Positions 40,143-48,277 of a stretch of 64,000 nucleotides of DNA are shown piece by piece. Source of the stretch: VAXT01 sp035318925 (GTDB lineage: Bacteria > Actinomycetota > Thermoleophilia > Gaiellales > Gaiellaceae); the NCBI GenBank assembly GCA_035318925.1, contig DATHDS010000021.1:124001-188000 (forward strand). Direction: 5' to 3'. The translations under genes were made by a program, and so were the position numbers. Numbering within the stretch: the stretch's first letter is position 1; every line of letters starts with the position of its first letter. Under the pieces are notes generated by a model that saw only the letters and a program-made list of their open reading frames with translations, had not been told where the DNA came from and did not search any database.

Positions 40143-41097
40143 CGCTTTCGAAGACTCTGGTCCGGCGAGGGCGCACGAAGACGGTGCCCCCGGCTGTGAG
40201 GTTCAGCTCGTCGGCTTCTTCGCGCGTCACCTGGGCCCAGGCCTCGCGGCCGTCTTCGAGCACGAGCTCGACGCGCACCTCGAAGCCGAGGTGCACGACC
40301 CGCTCGACCGTCCCGGGCGTCGTCTTCCCGTTCGGCTCGTTTCGCAGCTCGAGGTCGTGCGGACGCACGAACGAGTCGCCGAGCCGGTTCACGGGGCCGA
40401 CGAAGCTCATCACGAACTCGTTCGCCGGCTCCTCGTAGAGGTCGCGAGGCCCGCCGACCTGCTCGACCCGCCCGTGGTTCATGAGCACGATCTGGTCGGC
40501 GATCTCCATCGCCTCCTCCTGGTCGTGCGTGACGAAGATCGTCGTCACGTGCATCTCGTCGTGCAGGCGCCGCAGCCAGAGGCGCAGATCCTTCCGCACG
40601 CGCGCGTCGAGGGCTCCGAACGGCTCGTCCAGGAGCAAGACCTTGGGCTCGACCGCGAGCGCGCGCGCGAGCGCCATGCGCTGCCTCTGCCCACCCGAGA
40701 GCTGCGCGGGATAGTTGTCCGCCCAGCCGGCGATCTGCACCAGCTCGAGCAGCTCGTCGACGCGGCGACGGATCTCGTCGCGCGGCCGCTTCCGCACCCT
40801 GAGCCCGAACGCGACGTTCTCGCGTACGGTCATGTGCTTGAAGGCCGCGTAGTGCTGGAAGACAAAGCCGACGCCGCGCTTCTGGGCGGCCTGGCCCGAG
40901 ACGTCGACGCCGTCGAGCTCGACCGTGCCCGCCTCGGGGCGCTCGAGCCCGGCGATGACGCGCAGGAGCGTCGACTTCCCGCTCCCGCTTGGCCCGAGAA
41001 GCGCCGTCAGGGACCCGGCAGGGACCTCGATCGAGACGTCGTCCAGCGCCGCGAACGAGCCGAACCTCTTGGTCAACGACCGCCCGATAATCGCCAT
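40135..41097 (-). CDS. cysA: Sulfate/thiosulfate ABC transporter ATP-binding protein CysA
   Basis: 320-aa ABC ATPase. Walker A is GPSGSGKST near residue 34, the Q-loop is in VFQHYAAF near residue 80, the signature LSGGQRQRM is near residue 133, and Walker B VLLLDEPFGALD is near residue 153. The HDQEEAMEIAD switch follows. A C-terminal TOBE-type regulatory region (NRLGDSFVRPHDLEL) marks it as CysA/MalK class. It is the distal gene of sbp-cysT-cysW-cysA, its start touching the cysW stop at 41097. With the binding protein and two permeases it imports sulfate for the operon at 44279-50935. It converges with the secreted protein at 38361 (8-bp overlap). Confidence 0.92.
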   Translation of the reverse strand: MAIIGRSLTKRFGSFAALDDVSIEVPAGSLTALLGPSGSGKSTLLRVIAGLERPEAGTVELDGVDVSGQAAQKRGVGFVFQHYAAFKHMTVRENVAFGLRVRKRPRDEIRRRVDELLELVQIAGWADNYPAQLSGGQRQRMALARALAVEPKVLLLDEPFGALDARVRKDLRLWLRRLHDEMHVTTIFVTHDQEEAMEIADQIVLMNHGRVEQVGGPRDLYEEPANEFVMSFVGPVNRLGDSFVRPHDLELRNEPNGKTTPGTVERVVHLGFEVRVELVLEDGREAWAQVTREEADELNLTAGGTVFVRPRRTRVFESAN

Positions 41098-41888
41098 CAG
41101 CGCGTCGCCTCCTTGGGCTTGAACAGGCTCATCACGAGCAACGTCCCGATCGCGAGCAGCGCGAGGACGACCGAGCCCGCGTACGCGCCCACATAGTCGA
41201 ACGCCTGGAAGCGATCCTGGACCTGCAGGGTCATCGTCTCGGTCTTGCCGACGATGTGCCCCGAGACGACGCTCACCGCGCCGAACTCGCCGAGCGAGCG
41301 CGCCATCGTCAGCACGACGCCGTAGCCGATGGCCCAGCGGATCGCAGGCAGGGTGACCCGCCGGAAGGTCTGAAACGGGGAAGCGCCGAGCGTCGCCGCG
41401 GCCTGTTCCTGCTCGATGCCGATCTCACGGAGCACCGGAACGACCTCGCGCACGACGAACGGGAGCGAGACGAAGATCGTGACCAGGATCATCCCCGGGA
41501 GCGCAAAGACGACCTGGATTCCGTGGTCGGTGAGCCAGTTGCCGAACCAGCCGTTGCGGCTGTAAAGCAGGAGGAAAGCCAGTCCGACGACGACGGGCGA
41601 GAGCGCGAGCGGCAGGTCGACGAGCGCGTTTACGAGGCCCTTGCCCGGGAAGCGCCGGCGCACGATCGCGAGCGCGCAGATGACGCCGAAGACCGTGTTC
41701 GCGGGCACGACGATCGCCGCGATCAGCACCGTGAGCGTGAGCGCGTGCTTCGCGTCGGGGGTCGTGACGGCGTCCCAGGCCGGGCCGAAGCCGTGCTCGA
41801 ACGTGCGCCAAAATACCAGCCCCACCGGCGCCGCGAGCAGCACGCCGAGGTAGGAGAGCCCCAAAAACCTGAGCACCCACTTATGCAC
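41097..41888 (-). CDS. cysW: Sulfate ABC transporter permease CysW
   Basis: 263-aa permease with six hydrophobic segments. The EAA-type loop that contacts CysA is AAATLGASPFQTFRRVTLPA near residue 165. GEFGAVSVVSGHIVGKTETM near residue 205 is the diagnostic CysW segment, and QDRFQAFDYVGAYA follows. The start at ATG 41888 overlaps the cysT stop by 8 bp. It forms the transmembrane pore with CysT. Confidence 0.92.
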   Translation of the reverse strand: MHKWVLRFLGLSYLGVLLAAPVGLVFWRTFEHGFGPAWDAVTTPDAKHALTLTVLIAAIVVPANTVFGVICALAIVRRRFPGKGLVNALVDLPLALSPVVVGLAFLLLYSRNGWFGNWLTDHGIQVVFALPGMILVTIFVSLPFVVREVVPVLREIGIEQEQAAATLGASPFQTFRRVTLPAIRWAIGYGVVLTMARSLGEFGAVSVVSGHIVGKTETMTLQVQDRFQAFDYVGAYAGSVVLALLAIGTLLVMSLFKPKEATR

Positions 41889-42642
41889 GGTCGTGCCTCG
41901 TCGTCCAGCGGCGCAGAGCTCCGATCCCGAGCAGTACCCCGAAGGAGATGAGCAGGATCACAACCGACACCGCGGCCGCCCCCGACGGGTCGCCGCTCTC
42001 GATCCGCCCGAAGATGAAGACCGACGCGACCTCGGTCTTGAACGGCAGGTTGCCCGAGATCAGGACGACCGAGCCGAACTCCCCGATCGCGCGGGCAAAG
42101 GCGAGCGCGACACCGGAAAGGATCGCCGGGAAGAGGTTGGGGAAGACGACGTGGCGGAACCTCAGAATGGGCCCTGCGCCGAGCGAGGCGGCCGCCTCCT
42201 CCATCTCGCGGTCGAGCTCGAGCAGGACCGGCTGGACGGTGCGGATCACGAACGGCAGCGTCACGAAGAGCAGCGCGAGCAGCACCGCTGCCCGGGAGAA
42301 GGCGACGTTGACCCCGACCGGCCCGTTTGGCCCGTAGAGCGCAAGCAGCGTCAGGCCCGCGACGATCGTCGGCAGCGCGAACGGGAGGTCGACGATCGCG
42401 TTGACGACGCCCTGGCCGACGAAGCGGTCACGGACGAGGATCCACGCGACGATCGTCCCCATGACCGCGTTGATCAGGCAGACGGCGACCGAGACCGTAA
42501 GTGTCAGCTTTAGGGCCGAGACCGCCTGCGGATCGGAGACGGCCGCCCAGAACCCCGTCCGCCCTCCCTGGCCGGCCTTCCAGACGAGGGCGGCCAGCGG
42601 GAGCAGGACGATCAGGCTCAGGTAGGCGGTCGCCAGCCCCAT
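41881..42642 (-). CDS. cysT: Sulfate ABC transporter permease CysT (CysU)
   Basis: 253-aa permease, partner of CysW. The coupling loop EEAAASLGAGPILRFRHVVF is near residue 140, followed by GEFGSVVLISGNLPFKTEVA near residue 185, which separates CysT from CysW. IFGRIESGDPSGAAAV is also typical. It is separated from sbp by 73 bp containing a strong hairpin, so binding-protein mRNA may exceed permease mRNA. Confidence 0.92.
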   Translation of the reverse strand: MGLATAYLSLIVLLPLAALVWKAGQGGRTGFWAAVSDPQAVSALKLTLTVSVAVCLINAVMGTIVAWILVRDRFVGQGVVNAIVDLPFALPTIVAGLTLLALYGPNGPVGVNVAFSRAAVLLALLFVTLPFVIRTVQPVLLELDREMEEAAASLGAGPILRFRHVVFPNLFPAILSGVALAFARAIGEFGSVVLISGNLPFKTEVASVFIFGRIESGDPSGAAAVSVVILLISFGVLLGIGALRRWTTRHDRA

Positions 42643-42669
42643 GCCGAGCCCAGGGCCGGGGCTGCGCGT

Positions 42670-42686
42670 CCCCGCCGCGGGCGGGG
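42670..42686 (-). terminator. Intra-operon hairpin between sbp and cysT
   Basis: CCCCGCC-GCG-GGCGGGG forms a perfect 7-bp stem with a 3-nt loop in the 73-bp gap after the sbp stop. There is no T tract. Position and strength fit partial termination or 3'-end protection of the sbp message. Confidence 0.5.
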
Positions 42687-42715
42687 CTACGGCTTCTGCG
42701 CCCGAGCTCAGATTC

Positions 42716-43723
42716 TCAGCCGCCCTTCCTCTTCTGGATCCTCGTGACGATGCCGGTCTTCGGGTCGAAGAACCGCTTGTCGACCTTCGTCCAGCCGCCG
42801 AGCGACTCGATCGAGAACACCCGCGGCGGCCGCGGGAAGCTGAACTGCTTCGCCGCCCTGCGGAGCACGGGCCGATAGCCGTTCTGGCCGAAGATGACCT
42901 GGGCCGTCTTGCCGCGCAGGAAGTTGACGAAGGCCCGGGCGGCGGTCTTGTTCTTGCTGGTCTTGACGACCGAGATCGGGTTCGCGATCTGGATCGTCGC
43001 CTTCGGGATCACGTAGTCGAGCGGCTGGTTGTGCTTCTGCGCGAAGATCGCCTCGTTTTCGTACGAGAGCAGCACGTCGCCGCGGCCTGCGAGAAACGTC
43101 TGGAGCGCCTCGCGCGCGCTCTTGTCCTGCGAGACGACGTGGTCGTAGAGCTTCTCGAGGTACTTGACCGAGCGCTGATGGGTGAGGCCGATCTTGCGCT
43201 GCGCGCCGTACGCGGCCATGACGTTCCACTTCGCGCCGCCCGAGGTCTGGACGTTCGGGGTCACGACGCCGATGCCGGGCTTGATCAGGTCGGCCCAGCT
43301 GTGGATGTTCTTCGGGTTGCCCTTGCGCACGCCGAAGACGACGACCGAGTGCGTGACGATCCCGCTGTACGGCTGCTGCTTCCAGGTCTTCGCAACCAGG
43401 CCCGCTTTCACGAGCGAGGTCATGTCGGGCTCGAGCGAGAACGCGACGACATCGGCTTTCAGGCCGTCGATGACGGCGCGCGCCTGCTCGCCGGAGGCCC
43501 CGTAGCTTTGCTGGAACGACGTTCCCCGGCCTGCCGACGTGGCCTGGAACGCCGGAATCAGCTGCGCATAGGCATCGCGCGGCGTCGAGTAGGCGACGAG
43601 GCTGATCGTGCCGCCCGTGGAGCGCGCGGAGGCGCTGCCGGAGGTGAGCATGGCGGCGACGGCTGCGGCTGCCAGCAGCACGAGCGACCCCAAGAGTGCA
43701 ACGATTCGACCCGCTGAGCGCAT
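42716..43723 (-). CDS. sbp: Sulfate-binding protein of the ABC importer
   Basis: 335-aa exported substrate-binding protein. The signal peptide is GRIVALLGSLVLLAAAAVAA. The mature part has ISLVAYSTPRDAYAQLIPAF near residue 45, QSYGASGEQARAV near residue 75 (a serine-rich anion-binding loop), and the diagnostic AYGAQ and LSYENEA segments near residues 170 and 215. ATG 43723 is chosen because GAGGGGGGAC lies 7 nt upstream; a more distal in-frame start at 43789 would place the operator inside the gene. It is the first gene of the sulfate importer operon and divergent from the Rrf2 gene across a 37-bp inverted repeat. Confidence 0.9.
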   Translation of the reverse strand: MRSAGRIVALLGSLVLLAAAAVAAMLTSGSASARSTGGTISLVAYSTPRDAYAQLIPAFQATSAGRGTSFQQSYGASGEQARAVIDGLKADVVAFSLEPDMTSLVKAGLVAKTWKQQPYSGIVTHSVVVFGVRKGNPKNIHSWADLIKPGIGVVTPNVQTSGGAKWNVMAAYGAQRKIGLTHQRSVKYLEKLYDHVVSQDKSAREALQTFLAGRGDVLLSYENEAIFAQKHNQPLDYVIPKATIQIANPISVVKTSKNKTAARAFVNFLRGKTAQVIFGQNGYRPVLRRAAKQFSFPRPPRVFSIESLGGWTKVDKRFFDPKTGIVTRIQKRKGG

Positions 43724-43750
43724 GGAACGTGTCCCCCCTCTTCTTGTTAT

Positions 43751-43787
43751 GTTGATAATGTTTACTGTTTCTGTAAACTTTCTCAAC
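43751..43787. promoter_or_regulatory. Large inverted repeat between sbp and the Rrf2 gene (operator candidate)
   Basis: The arms are GTTGATAATGTTTAC and GTAAACTTTCTCAAC with a 7-nt spacer; 13 of 15 positions pair. It is AT-rich in a ~70% GC genome and lies 28 bp upstream of the sbp start and 48 bp upstream of the Rrf2 start, so it overlaps the expected promoters of both. A dimeric Rrf2 protein of the CymR type is the obvious ligand. Confidence 0.7.
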
Positions 43788-43835
43788 AATGAACTCTAAG
43801 CAAGGCAGTGTCCGCCCGTCAAATGAGAACTGACG

Positions 43836-44282
43836 ATGTGGGTCTCACGCCGAACTGACTACGCCACGCGCGCACTGCTCGCCTTGACGCTCGAGGGCGG
43901 CGGCCCGATGAAGCTCGAGGAGCTCGCCCGCCGCGCAGGGGTCCCCCAGTCCGTCCTGGAGCAGGTGATGCCGACGATGCGGACCGCCGGCATCGTCCGC
44001 TCGGAGCGCGGCCCGGCGGGCGGCCACCGCCTGAACAAGGCGCCCGAGGAGATCACGCTCGAGCGCGTCGTGCGGTTGTTCCAGGGGCAGCTGGCGCCGA
44101 TCGGCTACGCGACCCGGAGGCACCCCGACGGCTGCCCGAAGTTCGTCGCCGACTCGCTCCGTGAGACGTGGAGCGAGGTCCGCGACGCGACGATCGAGAT
44201 CCTCGAGGGCGTCACGTTCGCCGACCTCGCCAAGCAAGCGGGCGGCAGTTGGCGCGACGAGATGTCGACCCCGGTCCCCTAG
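43836..44282 (+). CDS. Rrf2-family transcriptional regulator
   Basis: 148-aa winged-helix regulator. It begins SRRTDYATRALLALTLEGGG, the canonical Rrf2 start, with the recognition helix region LEELARRAGVPQSVLEQVM and the wing RSERGPAGGHRLNKAPEEI. Only one cysteine (GCPK, near residue 100) is present, so it lacks the three-Cys iron-sulfur cluster site of IscR/NsrR and resembles CymR-type sulfur regulators. It is divergent from sbp with a strong palindrome between them, and converges with the exporter gene (4-bp overlap). It probably represses sulfate import, and perhaps its own gene, in response to sulfur supply. Confidence 0.85.
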   Translation: MWVSRRTDYATRALLALTLEGGGPMKLEELARRAGVPQSVLEQVMPTMRTAGIVRSERGPAGGHRLNKAPEEITLERVVRLFQGQLAPIGYATRRHPDGCPKFVADSLRETWSEVRDATIEILEGVTFADLAKQAGGSWRDEMSTPVP

Positions 44283-45157
44283 TCGACTGCCAGGGGCCGG
44301 GCTTTGAGCCGCCGGACCTCTGCGACCACGGCGAAGACCCCGCCGACGCCGAGGATCACCGGCACGACGATCTCGTAGCCTGGCATCTCGATCAGCCTCA
44401 CGCCGCTCGCGGTGAGGATCGTGCCAAGCCCTACGCGCAATGCGCCGTCCGGGACGCGCACGGTCAGCTTGCTCGCTACCAGCACGCCGGGAATCGAGCC
44501 GAGCAGGAGCCAGGCCATCGCGTGCAGGTCGACGTTCCCGTGCAGAAGGTGACTTACGCCTGCGACCCAGAGGAGTGCGGCGGCGTGGAAAATGTCCGTC
44601 CCCACGATCTTGGCGGCAGTGAGCGGGAAGACGAGGAGCATCACGAGGCCGAAGAAGGTGCCGCTGCCGACCGATGTCAGGCCGACGATGAATCCGCCGC
44701 TCGCGCCGAGTGCAACGCAGATCAGGCGATCACGGTCGGTGAGAAGGAACGGCGCATCGGACGGGCGGACGCCCCGTTTCACGAACGTCTTCGCGAGGAA
44801 GCCGAGGCCGCCGACGATGAGCGCCCCGCCGATCACCTTCGCCGAAGCCGAGGTGACTCCGCCACCGTAATGACGCTCGAGCCAGTCGGCCACCTCCACG
44901 CCGAGCAGCGACATCGGCGCCGAGCCGAGGAACATCCAGAACGTGATCCGCGCGTGGACGGTTCCGAGCCGCCGGTGGCGAACGGCGCCGAAACTCTTGA
45001 AGACGGCGCCGTGAAGGATGTCGGTGCCGACTGCGAGGGTCGGCTGGAAGCCGAACACGAGGATGAGGATCGGCGTCATCAGCGACCCGCCGCCCATCCC
45101 CGTCAAGCCGACGAGCGCCCCGATCAGCAGACCCGTGATCGAGAGCTGCCAGGTCAC
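44279..45157 (-). CDS. TauE/SafE-family sulfite or organosulfonate exporter
   Basis: 292-aa membrane protein with about eight helices in two repeats. The first repeat starts GALVGLTGMGGGSLMTPILI near residue 12 and the second has GGFIVGLTSVGSGTFFGLVM near residue 165; both are TauE/SafE signatures. Members are linked to export of sulfite, sulfoacetate or related anions. The GTG at 45157 overlaps the ATP sulfurylase stop (GTGA). It is the last gene of the eight-gene sulfur operon, so its cargo could be excess sulfite or the sulfonate product of the operon. Confidence 0.85.
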   Translation of the reverse strand: MTWQLSITGLLIGALVGLTGMGGGSLMTPILILVFGFQPTLAVGTDILHGAVFKSFGAVRHRRLGTVHARITFWMFLGSAPMSLLGVEVADWLERHYGGGVTSASAKVIGGALIVGGLGFLAKTFVKRGVRPSDAPFLLTDRDRLICVALGASGGFIVGLTSVGSGTFFGLVMLLVFPLTAAKIVGTDIFHAAALLWVAGVSHLLHGNVDLHAMAWLLLGSIPGVLVASKLTVRVPDGALRVGLGTILTASGVRLIEMPGYEIVVPVILGVGGVFAVVAEVRRLKARPLAVD

Positions 45158-46299
45158 TTGTACGCGTCGATCAGCACCTCTGCGACCTCGGGCCGCGAGA
45201 ACTCCGCCGGCGGAAGCTCGCCCGCCTCGAGCAGCTCGCGCACCTTCGTGCCGGACAGGAAGACGTGGTCGTCGCCTCCGTGCGGGCAGGTCTTCGGCGT
45301 CGCCATCGAGCCGCAGGCTTTGCACCAGAACGCGTGCTCGAAGAACATCGGCTCGATCCCGAGCTCGTGCGGTTCGAAGTCATCGAAGATGAGCTGCGCG
45401 TCGTAAGTGCCGTAGTAGTCGCCGACGCCGGCATGGTCGCGGCCGACGATGAAGTGCGAGCAGCCGTAGTTCTTGCGGCAGATCGCGTGCCAGATCGCCT
45501 CGCGAGGGCCTGCGTAGCGCATCGCCGCCGGGAACGCGGAGATGACGACCCGCTCCGGCGGGTAGTAGCCGTCGAGCAGCACCCGGTAGCACTCGACCCG
45601 GGTCGCGGCCGGGACGTCGTCGGATTTCGTGTCGCCGACGAGCGGGTGGACGAGCAGCCCGTCGACCGTCTCCAGCGCGACCTTCGTCAGGTACTCGTGG
45701 GCGCGGTGGATCGGGTTTCGGGTCTGGAAGCCGACGACGCGCCGCCAGCCGCGCTCCGAAAACACGGCCCGAGTTTGGGTCGGGTCCAGCGCGAGCTCCG
45801 GAAAGGCGGGCTCGGGACGGTCGAAGACCGTGACGCGTCCCGCGAGGTACAGCGGGTGCTGCGCGTAGAGCCGCGCCACACCGGGATGGGCCTCGTCGGT
45901 CGTGCGGAAGCAGTTCTCCGCCTCGCGGCTCTTGTCGTACTCGTAGGCCTCTTCGACCTCGAGCACGGCCAGCGCGCGGCCGTCCTCGTCCGCGAGGACG
46001 GCGCGGTCGCCCTGCGGGGCCTTGTCGACGGCCAGGCAGACCGGCAGGGCCCAGGGCAGACCGCTCGCAAGTCGCATGTCCTCGACGACCCGCTCATAGT
46101 CCTCCCGGCCCATGAAGCCCTCGAGCGGCGAGAGCGCGCCCGAGGCGAGCATGCCGAGGTCGGACACCTCGCGCGAGGTCAGGGTGATCGTCTCGAGCGA
46201 CGCGAGATCGTCCGGCCGCTCTCCGGTCCGGTCGACGAGCGACCCCCCGTGGGGCTCGATCAGGCCTGTCCCAGGGACTGTCCCCAAGGCATGGCTCAT
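45154..46299 (-). CDS. sat: ATP sulfurylase (Sat, homomeric type)
   Basis: 381-aa enzyme that makes APS from ATP and sulfate. The N-terminal PUA-like domain precedes the catalytic domain with VGFQTRNPIHRAHEYL near residue 197 (the Q-x-R-N-P-x-H-x-x-H site), the GRDHAGVGDYYGTYDAQ loop near residue 292 and GTKVRELLEAGELPP near residue 352. CKACG...TCPHG near residues 325-337 is a probable zinc site, as in several bacterial and archaeal Sat proteins. ATG 46299 overlaps the APS kinase stop (ATGA). It is the homomeric Sat, not the CysDN heterodimer. Confidence 0.93.
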   Translation of the reverse strand: MSHALGTVPGTGLIEPHGGSLVDRTGERPDDLASLETITLTSREVSDLGMLASGALSPLEGFMGREDYERVVEDMRLASGLPWALPVCLAVDKAPQGDRAVLADEDGRALAVLEVEEAYEYDKSREAENCFRTTDEAHPGVARLYAQHPLYLAGRVTVFDRPEPAFPELALDPTQTRAVFSERGWRRVVGFQTRNPIHRAHEYLTKVALETVDGLLVHPLVGDTKSDDVPAATRVECYRVLLDGYYPPERVVISAFPAAMRYAGPREAIWHAICRKNYGCSHFIVGRDHAGVGDYYGTYDAQLIFDDFEPHELGIEPMFFEHAFWCKACGSMATPKTCPHGGDDHVFLSGTKVRELLEAGELPPAEFSRPEVAEVLIDAYK

Positions 46300-46847
46300 G
46301 CAGGCACCTCGTCCTCGACGAGGCCGAGCTCGGCGAGCTTGCCGAGGATGAGCTGGGCGCTCTCCTCGGGCGTGTGGGTCTCGGTGTCGACCCGCAGCTC
46401 GGGGCTCGTCGGCGCTTCGTACGGGTCGGAGACCCCGGTGAACTCCTTGATCTCGCCCGCGAAGGCCTTCGCGTAGAGGCCCTTGACGTCGCGCTCGGCA
46501 CAGGTCTCGACCGAGGCGTCGACGTGCACTTCGACGAACGGCCCGAACTCTTCGATCATGTCGCGGGCCTTGCGCCGCATCTGCTCGTACGGCGAGATCG
46601 CCGACACAATCACGGCGCCACCCTGCCGGGTCAGCCGCGATGCGACCCAGCCGACCCGCTCGATGTTCGTGTCGCGGTCCTCCTTCGAGAAGCCGAGCCC
46701 CTTCGAGAGATGCTGGCGGACGGCGTCGCCGTCGAGGTACTCGACGATGCGGCCGCGCCGCTCGAGCTCGGGGCCGACGAGCTCGGCGATCGTCGTCTTG
46801 CCGGCTCCCGAAAGGCCGGTGAACCACAACGTGAAACCGTCAGGCAT
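46296..46847 (-). CDS. cysC: APS kinase (adenylyl-sulfate kinase)
   Basis: 183-aa kinase converting APS to PAPS. Walker A is GLSGAGKTT near residue 12. The APS site is DGDAVRQHLSKGLGFS near residue 39 with EDRDTNIERVG following, and the lid region has DVKGLYAKAFAGEIKEFTG near residue 127. All catalytic residues are present. The start overlaps the APS reductase stop by 8 bp. Because the neighbouring reductase looks APS-specific, the PAPS made here is most simply explained as donor for sulfotransferases such as the one at 20791. Confidence 0.93.
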   Translation of the reverse strand: MPDGFTLWFTGLSGAGKTTIAELVGPELERRGRIVEYLDGDAVRQHLSKGLGFSKEDRDTNIERVGWVASRLTRQGGAVIVSAISPYEQMRRKARDMIEEFGPFVEVHVDASVETCAERDVKGLYAKAFAGEIKEFTGVSDPYEAPTSPELRVDTETHTPEESAQLILGKLAELGLVEDEVPA

Positions 46848-47544
46848 ATGTCTCTGTCTCCTTCGCTAGTGGTGTGTCTTCGTGGATCCCGCACTCGAGC
46901 TTGTCCGAGCCGGCCCAGCGGCCCGCTCGTTCCTCCTCGTCCGCAGCGATCGGCCGGGTGCAGGGGATGCAGCCGATCGAACGGTAGCCCGCCTCGTGCA
47001 GCGGGTTGTAGGGAATCTCGTTCACCTTGATGTAGGCCCAGACCCGCTTCTCGTCCCAGTCGGCAAGCGGGTGCACCTTCCAGACGCCGTAGCGCTCCGA
47101 CCACTGGAGCTTCGGCGTCTCGGCGCGGCTCGGCGACTGGTCGCGCCTGATGCCCGAGATCCAGGCGCCGTAGGGCTCGAGCGCGGCGAGCAGCGGCTCG
47201 ACCTTGCGGATATGGCAGCAACGGTCGGGGTCGCGTTCCCAGAGGTTCGGCCCTTCCTCGCGGTGCTGCTCGGCGACGGTGATGATCGGGTTCGAAATGA
47301 GATCGAGCCCGTACCGCTCGACGAGCCGGTCGCGCGTCTCGTAGGTCTCGCGGAAGAAGAGCTGCGTGTCGAGCTCGATCACCGGCAGGCCGAGGCCGAG
47401 CTCGGAGACCATGTGCACGAGCACCGACGACTGCTTCTGCCACGAGCAGGTCAGGCACAGCTTGTCGCCGTACTCGCCGTGGACCCACGTAAGCAGCTCC
47501 TCGGCGGTCATCGTCTCGAAGTCGAGATCAGGAAGTGCGGGCAC
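46840..47544 (-). CDS. cysH: Assimilatory APS reductase ([4Fe-4S] CysH type)
   Basis: 234-aa reductase producing sulfite and AMP. The four iron-sulfur cysteines are visible: DRCCHIRK near residue 109 (CC pair) and IGCIPC near residue 192 (CxxC). This CC...CxxC set marks the APS-using form; PAPS-specific CysH lacks it. The redox-active cysteine is in LECGIHE near residue 219. TCSWQKQSS near residue 33 forms the P-loop-like nucleotide site and SGIRRDQSPSRA is near residue 130. The start overlaps the comA stop by 17 bp, so sulfite is made right beside the enzyme that can fix it to PEP. Confidence 0.93.
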   Translation of the reverse strand: MPALPDLDFETMTAEELLTWVHGEYGDKLCLTCSWQKQSSVLVHMVSELGLGLPVIELDTQLFFRETYETRDRLVERYGLDLISNPIITVAEQHREEGPNLWERDPDRCCHIRKVEPLLAALEPYGAWISGIRRDQSPSRAETPKLQWSERYGVWKVHPLADWDEKRVWAYIKVNEIPYNPLHEAGYRSIGCIPCTRPIAADEEERAGRWAGSDKLECGIHEDTPLAKETETYA

Positions 47545-48277
47545 GCTCGTCAGGAAGCAACACCTCCTTCAATGTGTCGCCGCGGAGACCGAGGCGCAAA
47601 GTCTCGAGCGGGATCACCTCGTCCGGCGGGATGTTCCCGAGGTTGACTGTCGGGCCGAACTCCTTCACGAACCAGGCCTGCGAGGCCTTCGTCGGCGCCT
47701 CGAAGATCAGGTCGGCGACGGCGATGTCATGGACGATCTCGTCGATCAGGCCGGTGCGCATCTCGCCGGTCGGGCGGAAGATCCCGGCCGTCCCGCTCTC
47801 TCGCGACTCCGTGATCACCTTCCAGGCGCCGGCTTCGAGCTCTTCCTTGATCCATTGCACCCAGAGATAGGGGGCGAAGTTGACCTCGGAGTCCTTCGAG
47901 CCAACCTCGGACAGGACCGTGAAGTCGCGGGCCAGGTCGGCAATCAGCTCGAGCTTCTCCTCGCGCGGGATCTCGACGGTCCCGTCGGAGATCTCGACGT
48001 GGGTGAGGCCGAGGTCGTTCAGCCAGCGCTTGTACTCGTCGACCTTCCCCTTGACGTAGACGACCTCGAAGAAGGTGCCGCCGATCACGACCGGCTTCTC
48101 CCGCAGGACGTCGAGCTTGCGACGCAGGTTCGGGGTCACGTACGCCGTGCCCCAGCCGAGCTTGACGACGTCGATATAGACGCCGCATGTCTCGAGAACG
48201 TCTTCCCAGGCGTGCGGGCCGAGGCCCTTGTCGAGGACGTGCGTCAATCCTCCGGATCGTGGTTCAAAGCCCAGCAA
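47528..48277 (-). CDS. comA: Phosphosulfolactate synthase (ComA)
   Basis: 249-aa TIM-barrel enzyme that adds sulfite to phosphoenolpyruvate to give (2R)-phospho-3-sulfolactate. Colinear family motifs: LTHVLDKGLGP near residue 12, VKLGWGTAYV near residue 36, GGTFFEVVYVKGK near residue 61, EISDGTVEIP near residue 88, ITESRESGTAGI near residue 150, TVNLGNIPPDEVIPLETLR near residue 210 and LGLRGDT near residue 230. Length equals the archaeal enzyme. TTG 48277 has GGAGGG about 5 nt upstream and overlaps the fumarase beta stop; TTG 48247 is less likely. No phosphatase (ComB) is seen nearby. It lies between a fumarase pair and APS reductase in one operon. Confidence 0.9.
   Translation of the reverse strand: MLGFEPRSGGLTHVLDKGLGPHAWEDVLETCGVYIDVVKLGWGTAYVTPNLRRKLDVLREKPVVIGGTFFEVVYVKGKVDEYKRWLNDLGLTHVEISDGTVEIPREEKLELIADLARDFTVLSEVGSKDSEVNFAPYLWVQWIKEELEAGAWKVITESRESGTAGIFRPTGEMRTGLIDEIVHDIAVADLIFEAPTKASQAWFVKEFGPTVNLGNIPPDEVIPLETLRLGLRGDTLKEVLLPDERARTS

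Noticed and set aside
43836..44282. Calling the Rrf2 protein IscR or NsrR
   Set aside because: Only one cysteine is present, so the iron-sulfur cluster site is missing, and no isc or suf genes are adjacent.
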